The notes under the pieces were generated by a model. The model was given only the letters and a program-made list of their open reading frames with translations, was not told where the DNA came from and did not search any database. This document shows, one piece after another, positions 9,326 to 19,050 of a stretch of DNA of 64,000 nucleotides. Origin of the DNA: Ziziphus jujuba (taxonomy: Eukaryota; Streptophyta; Magnoliopsida; Rosales; Rhamnaceae); NCBI RefSeq assembly GCF_031755915.1, contig NC_083389.1, positions 18,159,001 through 18,223,000 of the forward strand. Reading direction: 5' to 3'. Both the position numbers and the translations under genes were made by a program. Position 1 is the stretch's first letter. The number at the start of each line of letters is the position of its first letter.

Positions 9326-12300
9326 ATGGCATCAAAGAGGAACTTGCGACGTCAACCGAAGAAGGGAGTTAAGAAGGTGGAAAGTAAGAGACGCGGTGGT
9401 AGCACAGCAGCACCCGACTCTAAGCGTTGACGAACTACTAGGCAGAAATCCAAAGCTGAGACGGAAAGCACCAAACTTCAAGGGCACGTTCCACTTTCCT
9501 CTCCCCCATCTGATATGGTAAGTTTTATATTCATTTATGTTGTTTTGTGAGGTAAATGCTAAGACATCTGTCAGTATTTATTAATGAATGTGAAAAATTA
9601 AGAAAAACTTCACCCGATGGCCATCGGTAATTGCCGATAGGCCATTAGGCTTTTTTTTAGTTCATTGTAGGTTGATTACCGATGGTTGTAATTACCACTT
9701 GTGCAAAAATGTGAACCCATATGTCTTAAGATTTAGTTGGAAATTATTATTATCAAGTTAGGGTGGAAAAATAGGGTATGATTAAATCGTTGATGTCAGT
9801 TCCATTTATGTAATTCATTTTGTAGCCCATCGATGCTCCAAAGGAACGGATCTTGCAGGATGCCGATATAATTAAAGTTAGGGCACATTCATTCGGGAAT
9901 CCAATAGAAGCGAACAAAGTAATTACAAGTGTCCTCACAAGTGAGCAGCTGGAAAAGTATAGACAAACATGTTTTGGACACTTACTTGACATGAAGAACC
10001 TCCGGTTCTCTGGTCAGGTAGTGCATCACCTGCTTTGCAGACAAGTTGTGTCCAACAATCCAGAAGTACTGGAGTTTAACTTCGGCGGATCTGCAGTGCG
10101 GTTTACGAAGTGGGAATTCGCATTCATTAGTGGCTTAAAGTTTTGTAGGTACCCTTCGATGTATGATATGCAAATTTCCAAAGGAAATGAGCTGCGCACG
10201 AGGTTGCTAGATGACAGAACTGACTTGAAACCGCCTAAACTGGAACGACTATTCAAGGATACACTTTTTGTGGATGATTGGGATGCTGTAAGAATTGCGT
10301 TACTATATTTCTTAGTTCATAAAAAATTCATTGATTTGGTTGCTGATCTCGATGTATTTAATTCCTACCCTTGGGGCATTCTGAGCTACAAGGAGATGAT
10401 CAACTCATTCCACAATGCATTCCAGCATAGAGGACGAGGATGTGCAGTAAAGAATAAATCACATTATTATGACCTAAAAGGTTTTCCATTGGTGTTTCAG
10501 GTACAGTAATATATTTAATACATGTAGCGTTTACTTAAAAATTATATTTAATAACCTATAATTTATATTTTGTAGTTATGGGGGTTTGAAGCAATCCCTG
10601 ATTTTGGTAACCAATTTGCCGACCGGTTGGAAACCGTTGTCCGAGGATCCTTGGATGGCATACTCCAAGGCAACCGAACCATTTTACTGTCCATAATTGG
10701 TTCACCTCAAATAGCAATGTAAGGCAAATTTTTTTTAGACTACATGGTACGACTACATTCAAGTTACATTACCATAGTCAGTTTCCAAATTGACTTTTTT
10801 TTCCTTTCTTCATTTCATGTAGTATGTTGTGCACTGGAGGTTAGATGCTACTGATGAGGAGAAGACTATGGATTACTGGAGAATAATAGCAGTTGACATA
10901 CATGAAGTTCGCTACACGTCACTTCCACTTGTAGCACCAATAGTTGGCGCTAAAGATGTTGGCACTAAAGATGCGTCCAATGTTGAGGAGCATTCTAGTG
11001 GCCCTCCAGATGCTAATTTCAGGGTATGCAATTGTTACTTGCATGCAAATTTGTATTTCATATGTTGTACTAATATATGTTGACTTATGTTTTGGATATT
11101 GATATTGATTAGCTTGCTTGCTTGGAGGCAAAATTTGATGAATTAAATAAAGAGATGGCAGTGTTAAGGAAGATGTTTAGTTTTGTTATTGACCAACAAA
11201 AGCATCAGGTATCATTTAGACAACTTAGTATACTTTACTTTTGTGCTTCAGCATTATTAAATTATATATTGTAATTCAGTAATTATTTTTTGTTAGAGTT
11301 TGGGAACTGCAAAATAACCATTGTGTTTTGCAGGCCGAGCATCATATGCACAGCCATTCACCGTCATCTTCGGTTAGACCATCATCCCCTGTGGCACGGT
11401 CTTTTGGAGAGCAAGCCGAAGAATTTGATGGACCCATAGACGGTTCCAATGGTAGGAAGGAGGATGATGATTGTACTACACCGTTTGAGCCTATCGTACC
11501 TGGAGGACCCTATGTGGAGGATTCCTTGGCTTTGGTGCCATATCGGCTTTTGCATTTAGGGTGGGATATCGGTGCTTCAGCTGACAGTCCACATCATGAC
11601 CAATCAGCTGAGATTGAGGTGGAAGATCGGACGCATAACGTTGGTAATACAAGCCGATTCGGTAGAGTTTACCACTAGTCACATCACGTCATCTCTCCTT
11701 ACACCGACCCGTGTAAAAAGAAGGTCAAATTTAATCTTAATCGACATATTGATGCATCAAAGGAGAGGGTGTTCGATGAGTGGTATAGGGTGGCACCAAA
11801 GGAAGCAACCGTTTGTACATCTTATATGACGGTGGGAAAGAAAATTTTTTGCTGAGCTACTTACCTCTGAAGGATGGTTGAATTCCGACGTAAGTTATAT
11901 GCTTTATGTTCATGTAAAATCATTGTGTTCCTACGTTTGGAATGATGTTTTATTTATCACCTCGTACTTGTTACTTATTTCCTTTAATGTGGTTTTGCAG
12001 CATATTGACACTATTTTGTATTTCATACGAAAAAGGCGGTTTGATAATGAGAAGATGTTCACCAACACCTGTGCCATATTAGACGTGTTATTTTGGGTAA
12101 GATGATGGGATATTACTGCGTTGCTTAATGTTATATTGATGATATTTTATATTGTATATATTTCATTATTTGACAGTCATCCATCAAAGGGCGTTATCCC
12201 ATATGGAGGGCATCTTGTAGCACATATTCATGTGATGTGACCCTTTGTAGCTATGTACTTGGGAAGTCACCCAAACCTAGCGTGTCGTGGCGGATATGTG

Positions 12301-12902
12301 ATTATGTAAGTCCCTACATATATTTAAAAAAATTCTCACTAAGTTTCCCATTTTATGGATAATGAGGTTATGTTCTAATTTGCAGGTGTACATCCCTGTC
12401 AACAATGGAGGCGCGCATTGGTTGGCAGCATGTGTGGACTTGAAGGCTCGACATATTGATTTATACGATCCAAATATGGGAAATAAATATGTCCAGAATA
12501 AAGAGTTGAAGAATGCGGAATGCCTTACGTATATGCTGCCTTACCTATTGAGGGATGGGGGATATTACGAGAAGAATCCGGACGTGCCTCCCACTTTAGA
12601 TCCATTCACGATGACCATGATCAAAGATGCACCCCGCCAAGATAATGGGTATGAATGTGTTGTCATTTCAAACAACTTGTATTGCTGCTGTTTTATTGTG
12701 GTTACGTGTGAAAATACACACGGTTGGTTTTCATTAATTCTAATCATTAATGCTATTCTGCAGGGGTGATTGTGGCGTCTACGCTTTGAAATTTATTGAA
12801 TACATGAGTAGTGAGGAGAATCCTTCATTTGGTCTGCAAGACATTATGTTTTTTAGAAAAAAATATGCTGTTGATTTGTACTTTAATAAACTTTCAATGT
12901 AG
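9326..12902 (+). pseudogene. Ulp1/C48 cysteine protease gene of a Mutator-like element, ten exons, decaying
   Basis: Predicted exons: 9326-9517, 9826-10500, 10576 to about 10720, 10823-11023, 11113-11208, 11334-11889, 12001-12096, 12177-12305, 12386-12648, 12764-12902; most introns have GT-AG ends. Exon 2 encodes a DUF1985-like domain (SFGNPIEANKV to YYDLKGFPLVFQ). Exon 5 is a short Glu/Lys-rich helix, probably coiled coil. Exons 9-10 encode the C48 protease with catalytic His in GAHWLAACVD, Asp in DLYDPN, oxyanion Gln in PRQDNG and Cys in GGDCGVYALKFIE. Lesions: TGA in exon 1 after PDSKR, a frame mismatch at the exon 3/4 join, TAG in exon 6 (11676-11678) and a one-base frameshift near 11848. 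Ulp1 proteases cleave SUMO-type modifiers. This DUF1985-Ulp1 pairing is typical of plant MULE-borne copies. Convergent with the transposase at 14075-16711. Confidence 0.8.
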
Positions 12903-13237
12903 ATCGTATGTTTAATGTTATGGCACTCTATACTAATGTTATCTTAATATGCTGAAGCTATCTTTACTAATGACAACCGTTGAAAAAAAAAAAAAAAAAA
13001 GAGAAAAGAAGACCCTCGGTTGTGGTAAAAATTAAAGCAAAGATGATTACCGATGGTGCATCGATAATTCCCAATTCACCATCGGTAATTACAGAAATGC
13101 TTTTGGTAATATGAATTAACATTTTTTTTCTCCAAATACTCAGCTAATGGAGTGTTTCTGGCAATAACATGCAAATTATACATTCATCAATGCCCCCAAA
13201 TGTTCCGAAAACGTTCTCCAATTGGCAAAAATATTTA
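12903..13237. other. Inter-gene spacer with GGTAATTACCGA-type motifs
   Basis: Downstream of the Ulp1-type stop. It contains a poly-A/AG run (about 12983-13010), then GATTACCGATGG and CATCGGTAATTAC motifs near 13045-13095 that belong to the same family as the palindrome that follows. Confidence 0.5.
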
Positions 13238-13351
13238 ATTACTGAAGGTTTCGTCGGTAATTACCGAATTCCTATGGTAATCACATTTTACCAATTGGTA
13301 AAATGTGATTCCCATAGGGTTTCGGTAATTACCGATGAAACCTTCGGTAAT
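13238..13351. repeat. 114-bp near-perfect palindrome
   Basis: Two 57-bp arms meet at CCAATTGG (13291-13298) with no loop and only about five mismatches. Each arm contains the self-complementary 14-mer TCGGTAATTACCGA (13254-13267 and 13322-13335). A direct, diverged copy of the right-arm unit follows at about 13546-13610. It lies inside the Mutator-like element between its two genes, about 70 bp from the left breakpoint of the segmental duplication. Confidence 0.85.
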
Positions 13352-14074
13352 TTTTCCAGAGGGTATGTGTTGGTTACCGACGGTTTCCTCGGGAATTACC
13401 GAGGGTGTACAGTCATCCTATTTTTTTGGAAAATTTGAGACATTTTTATGAAATTTTGGGATTTTCTCTCCTTAGTATAATGTTAGAATCCGTATTTTTC
13501 ATGTTTTTGCATTCAACACACATTATAGGACTTGTGGGGCCCAAAAAATTATTAAAATGTGATTGCCATGGGGGTTTCGGTAATTATCGATGAAACCTTC
13601 GGTAATTTTTGAATCAAAAACAAATTGAACGTTGTCATTTTTTAATGCTGTTTGATCACTTACTTTGTCAGAATTTATCATTAATAATGCTACATTAAGC
13701 ATGTTATTGGTTGGAACACACATGATTGAAGTTGCCGGATGGAATTGTGGTGAGTCTTTTACGACGGTGTACAAATGTCAATTACCGATGATGCATTGGT
13801 CATTACCATTGGGCAGTAATATCATCCATGCAATAGTAAGAAACATAAAAACAACTGAACCAAAAACTGAAGACAGAATGATATGTTATCAAAACAATAC
13901 GACCGATGAATTTGACAACAAAAGAACACATAAAGCCAACGTCTATTATGCCAAAACACATGTTACGTGGTTGAGCAACTAATTGCATTCCTGACTACAT
14001 TTCATACACACGCATACCACATAACGTGGCCCCATTATCTGAATATAGCATCATGCGATTGATGGGCCTTCATT
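13352..14074. other. Inter-gene spacer; start of duplicated copy A at 13421
   Basis: Contains the third palindrome-arm unit (about 13546-13610) and AATTACCGATGATGC near 13781. From 13421 on, the sequence matches 43977 onward; before 13421 the two loci are unrelated. The open frames here are mirror-image shadows, with no domain recognised. Confidence 0.6.
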
Positions 14075-16711
14075 TCAGTGGTGCTGTTGGTTGTTAGTGC
14101 TATCAAGAGGTACGGCGGCGGAGCATGATCGGCTGCTATGACCAACCTGTTTGCACCTCCCGCATCTATATTGATGATGCTCCTCTCCTTGAGATTGAAT
14201 CCTCTTCTTTCTCAGTCTTCCTGACTGTTTTCCAATTTGAGGTGGAAGCACAACCTGGTTTATGACATCATCTGGAGCATGCCACTGACATTTATCTCCA
14301 AGTGGATATATGGTTTCCGAATATGCATCACGGAGTGAGTCAACTGAGTAATGCGCCGAGCAAAGGAAATATGGAGAAATATGTCGATGCTTACATGCTG
14401 CAATTGCATGGACACAAGGAAATCATCAATGTCAAATTCCTTGCATGAGCACGTCTTATTTTCTAAGTTAACAACTCCAACGAACATGCCATGGCCAACA
14501 ACTTGAAACTCATATAAGTTCATTGGCATAACACGTAAGCCTTTGCCATTATTTGAGCGGTCCTGCATGATTTTTTCCAACCAATTAGTAACAGGAATTT
14601 GCATTGCAGCAGCATTAGTTCGACGTTCATACCACCACCTTTGCAAGACATCACGAATGTGATCTAGTAATGGCAAAACAGGTTTATCCCTAGCATCAAT
14701 AAGCACAGAGTTCATGCTCTCTGCAATGTTAGTTGTCATTATGTTGTATCTATTGCCTGAAAAATGTAATCTAGCCCATTTTGAAGGACTTGCATCCTTG
14801 AGATATTGTACAGCTTCAATACTAACCCCTTCTAAAAGCTGCATGGCCTTATCAAAATCTTCAACAATATATGCTCTAGTTGCATCATTAAAAGTTGATA
14901 TAATTGCGTTGACATTACCTTTAAACTTCTTAGCACGTAAATTTGTACCAAGATGATATGTGCAGTGGCCATGGTGATTATTAGGGAAAACTGTACATAT
15001 TGCTTTTGCAATGTTCTTGTGTGTATTCGATATAAAAGCTATATTTGGATCATCCCCAAACGCTTCTTTAAAGCTCTCAAAAAACCACGTGTAAGCCGCA
15101 TCTGTCTCCCCAGGGCCTATTCCATAAGCAAGTGGATAAATTTGATTGTTCCCATCCAAACATGATGCAATATATAACAAACCTCTATATATATTCTTCA
15201 GTGTAGTTCCATTGACAGCTACGACTCTCCGCATATGCTGGAACCCTCTAATGCTAGCTCCAAGTGCCATGAAAAAAATATAAAAATCTGTTTTGATCAT
15301 CAGTTTCAATTCGAGTAAACGTGCCCGCATTTTTGCTCTTCAAAACGTGACTCCATAAAGGAAGTTTTGCATATGAATCTTCTGGCGTGCCCCACAAACC
15401 TGATAGTGCAACTTCCTTAGCGGCCCATGCTTTGTTGTAGCTTATGTTTACTACGTAATTAGAGTGAATGTCATGCATGATATCTCGAGGTTTGTATTGC
15501 CTTGAAATCCCATTAAACATTGGCTGGATGATGTCTCCGATAACTGAACTTGTTGCTTGACGATGATCCCTTTTCATGATATTTAAAGAGAAAATATGCT
15601 CATCCTTGAAGGCCCTAATCATGAAGGCCTCTGTATTATCACCATGTAGTTTCGTAGCACGCATTCGCCACATGCAATTGTCGTTTGCACATACAACCCC
15701 ATATCGGACTCTATCCGACTTCTTGACCTTGAATTCAAAATTTCTCCTTAGTGCATAAAGACTAATCTTCTTCTGTAGCGCATTCTTACTCGCAAAGATT
15801 TGGTTGATTCGAATGATTTCATGGGCATTGACGGATGAGAAGCCATGGTTAACCCTAGGTTCAACCATGGTTGCGGTAGAATCTTGTCGAATGTCCAAAT
15901 GGTTTTCGGTACAAGGAGAGGCAAGCACATCATCATTCACATTATCAATTGGACTACTACCATAAGGAGACTCACCATGTCGACTATCACCAGCTGAAAG
16001 TCCCGAATGTTGGGTCCAACAAATGTCTCGTAACCCATCTTCACTACGATCAGTGTTGACCTCAACCTCAAATTGTTCATCTTGATCATAATCATGTCCA
16101 CGATATTCATTCATATCATTAATGTTGAAGCGCTCATTATCATGATCATGTTCCACAGATTGCACATTGTTTTCACAAATTTGATTTTCAGAGAATCCAG
16201 GTTGAGTTTCCGGTACATGAAGCTCGGTCGCTGGGGACTGCATGTCGGCATCAGAGGTACAAGTAGCTGTCTCGGGAACTGCAGATAGTGGGGCAGTAGT
16301 CATAAATTCTGAACTTGTAGGTATCCTATTCACAACACATCCAGCAGTATTAATACTCTTTGGAACCCTGGATAACACATCAACAATAAGTGGAGATCTG
16401 TCTTGAGGTCTGTGTGAACTATACTCTTCTATAAAACTTTGTAGGTCTTTATCATTTTCCACAACGTACGGCTCACATGACAAACACACATGGTATATGA
16501 ACTTGAAGATTAATTGATGTTGTGTAGAATCTAAGTTGAGAGCGTTGTAGACAACATCTTCAAGTTCGGCCAACGTACAATTCCTTTTGATACGTATAAT
16601 CTTCGTTCTTTGACGTTGGTATCTCCAGGTACCTTCAGAACATACACTCCATGTTCCATCGTAGAACAGTAACACCGAAATTTGTGACATTGAGCACAAA
16701 GAGTTTACCAA
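14075..16711 (-). pseudogene. MURA-type Mutator-like transposase, copy A (two frameshifts)
   Basis: Start at 16711 (MVNSL) or Met at 16690 (MSQIS), the latter marking the conserved N-terminus. Order: PB1-like N-terminal region (SVLLFYDGTW), acidic linker, WRKY/GCM1-like DNA-binding domain (CANDNCMWRMRATK to DEHIFS), MULE DDE domain with first Asp in NGTT/DGTT context, second position in FISNTHKNI, C-x-x-H in GHCTYHLGTNL, Glu in TTNIAESMNS, SWIM zinc finger starting CSCKEFDID, basic tail and a CCHC knuckle (CGRCKQVGHSSRSC), stop at 14075-14077. A one-base A-run expansion near 15270 and a one-base loss in the SWIM finger (near 14430) shift the frame; the corresponding positions in copy B are in frame. 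The second catalytic residue is Asn rather than Asp and a DNA-binding-domain zinc ligand is Phe. About 870 codons, normal for the family. Confidence 0.9.
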
Positions 16712-17635
16712 TTCAAAACATACTAAGTATCTACTTCTGCAATCGTAGAATCTTTGCTGGAAGGTTTAACTATAATCCTGAAGCAAAAGTAATGAAAAAG
16801 TACAAATACATTTTTAGTAAATGAGTACAGAAAATAAGCCAAACAATTATGTTATTAACGCCTAGTGGAATAGCATTTTAAATACAAATACAAATACAAA
16901 TGCATTTTCAGTAAATGAGTAAAGATAAAATACAAATGCATTTTATGTAAATGAGTACAAATGCTGTTTAAATGTTGCATATTAACACCTAGTAGAATAG
17001 CTACTCTTGACAGACATAGTGGATCAAGTAGATTAAGATATCAAATCTGTGGCACCTGTGCTAAATCATAACATAACGTTAGCTTGAATGTATGCAATGT
17101 TGACAATGTGGTGTTCTGTGAATTATTTTGTTAAACATCATAAATATAGTTACATTTAGCATGTCATTCGTTTACAATAACATTAGAGAAGTGGATAAAT
17201 TCAATTGTCCACTCGGTTTGCTTTTAGAAAATGGAAAAATTAACTATTCCGATGGAACCGCCGTTAAATTTTCCAACAAGCAAGTGTTTCATAATTACTG
17301 ATGGACCGTATGTAACAAACAAAGGTTGTAATTTTCAAATGGAAATTTCCAAACCATATATGGATTGTTTTACATAATAAGCACCAACATAGAACTTGCA
17401 CTTATATATCATGTCAAAACGTGACAAACAATGAATCCAATATAAGGGAAAAATGTATACATATATGTTCACATATTTATATTTATAACACACCCTGTGA
17501 AAGCTGATAGAAGGTACTAGCTGCTGGATAAAGAAGACAAACGAGTTTTCATATTTGGTCAATGCTTTCCCTTTCTGACCATGTAAAGGTTATTTTTTTA
17601 ATACAATATTGACTAATTAAATTCTTATTCTTAGG

Positions 17636-17669
<34 letters not shown>

Positions 17670-18410
17670 TAATTAAATCGATCCATTGAAAGGTCTAATG
17701 CTCTAAATTTGACCTCGATATCATCTTTCTGTGAATTCAAACAAAACATTTTTGATTCATTTTTATAATATTATATTTAATTTTTTGTTTATAGTTTATA
17801 ACACGTCCTTTGTTCGTACCAATTCATACTTTTTCCTCACTGCTAGTATTGTGCAAAGGCTAAGTCATTATTTGATTTTGACTTTATCTATCAGCTATAC
17901 GTAAAGTATATTTTAGGAAATTTTTTTCGTAAAATCAATTAACAAAATTAATATGAAGTATGTTGTATTTATTTTTTGGCTTAGTTATTAAGCCATTTAT
18001 GTTTACTATTGGGAGTTCATGATTTCAAAACATTAAGATGGAAAAAACTTATTATAAATGATAAAAAAAATTATGTAAAGAAGTAGCATAAAGCCAAATT
18101 ATGTACATATATATGTATATATATCCACATACCAGGTAATCGTTAACTCCGATCTGCAGAAACGTACAATTTAATTACATCCTTTTGAAGTGTATGGACT
18201 CCACAATGAAGATTTTCAGATGATGCAGGGAGAGTGAACTAAACTGAAGAGATTTTGGGATTTTCTGCAATGTTCGTCAATGCAAAGAAAGGCTGAAAGG
18301 TACCTAACCAACAAAAGAGAAAGAGAGAGGAAGACACAGTATTCATTTAATGTGGTAGCATGGACAGTAAGAGAGAGGGATAGAAGTTAATGAGGGTAGA
18401 TGAGAAATGA
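16712..18410. other. Non-coding flank of the transposase gene, duplicated
   Basis: Upstream of the transposase start. It contains a short tandem repeat (ACAAATACAAATGCATTTT units at about 16875-16945) and (TA)n at 17637-17666. The 3' boundary of the Mutator-like element should be here. I found no terminal inverted repeat matching the left side, as expected if it is a non-TIR MULE. Confidence 0.5.
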
Positions 18411-18415
18411 GAGAT
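18411..18415. repeat. Target-site duplication GAGAT (left)
   Basis: Identical to 21394-21398. A single copy is present at the empty site 48918-48922. Confidence 0.95.
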
Positions 18416-18454
18416 TGTAACACCCCGTCCTGAACCATGTCGGAATTTTTGCAC

Positions 18455-18520
18455 GTTGACCGAGGTTGACCGTTGACCGTTGACCAAAGGGTCAAAAGTT
18501 GACTTTTTGACCCGGTTGGA
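18455..18520 (+). promoter_or_regulatory. W-box (TTGACC/TTGAC) cluster in LTR
   Basis: Four TTGACC cores lie in about 33 bp (about 18455-18487), followed by TTGAC and GGTCAA/TGACC variants. W-boxes are binding cores for WRKY factors. Position near the LTR start, i.e. U3, fits an enhancer. The minus-strand LTRs of the same family (29139-32355 and 56757-59945) have fewer, diverged copies at the same end. Function is inferred. Confidence 0.45.
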
Positions 18521-18962
18521 ATTCTAGGTTGACTGAGGTACCGTTACGGAGTACACGTTGGCACGAGTTCGTAGACTGGTAGCACGTTGAAAACGGAGCT
18601 ACGGTTTGAAAGTTATGAGCAAAATAAGTTGAGGTCCAAATTGTCCAAGGGGTGCCAGAGTTGACTTTTTATTCATGCAAGGTTGAGCTTTGACTCATGC
18701 ATGGTTGTGAAGTGCTCGTCGATACGAGTCCGTAGACTAGTAGCACGTCCGATTTGGACATGTGGTTTGAAAGTTATGGACCTGTAAAGTTTTTCAAATA
18801 CTGTATTATTTTAATATTATTTTTACACGCATAACGATGTGCCACGTGTGACTCAATGAAGGTGACCATGTGTCACCATAGTGAAAAGCCACATGTCAAC
18901 CATGTGTAAAATCAAATTATTTTTATTATTATTTTAAATGATAATATTTTTATTTAATTATT

Positions 18963-19050
18963 TTTATTTTTATTTTTTCCTTTTTCCTTTTTCTTTTCCT
19001 TTTCCTTTTTCTTTTCTTTTTCTTTTTCTTTTTCTTTTTCTTTTCTTTTC
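18963..19050 (+). repeat. Polypyrimidine tract
   Basis: About 90 nt of T/C only (CTTTTT units), followed by CCCCACGTGG, which includes the G-box core CACGTG. Mirror-symmetric pyrimidine runs can form triplex DNA. This is a low-complexity feature of the LTR and generates long Lys/Arg/Glu shadow frames on the minus strand. Confidence 0.7.

Noticed and set aside
9590..13610. CRISPR-like array from the repeated GGTAATTACCGA motif
   Set aside because: Copies are irregularly spaced, partly inverted and lack uniform spacers; the context is a plant transposon.
14714..16288. Plus-strand frames at 14714-14956, 14953-15165, 15576-15758 and 16073-16288 (and equivalents at 45271-46844)
   Set aside because: Antisense shadows of the transposase gene.
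8900..17600. Terminal inverted repeats bounding the Ulp1/transposase MULE
   Set aside because: I looked for matching long ends on both sides and found none convincing. The element may be of the non-TIR type or its ends may be eroded.
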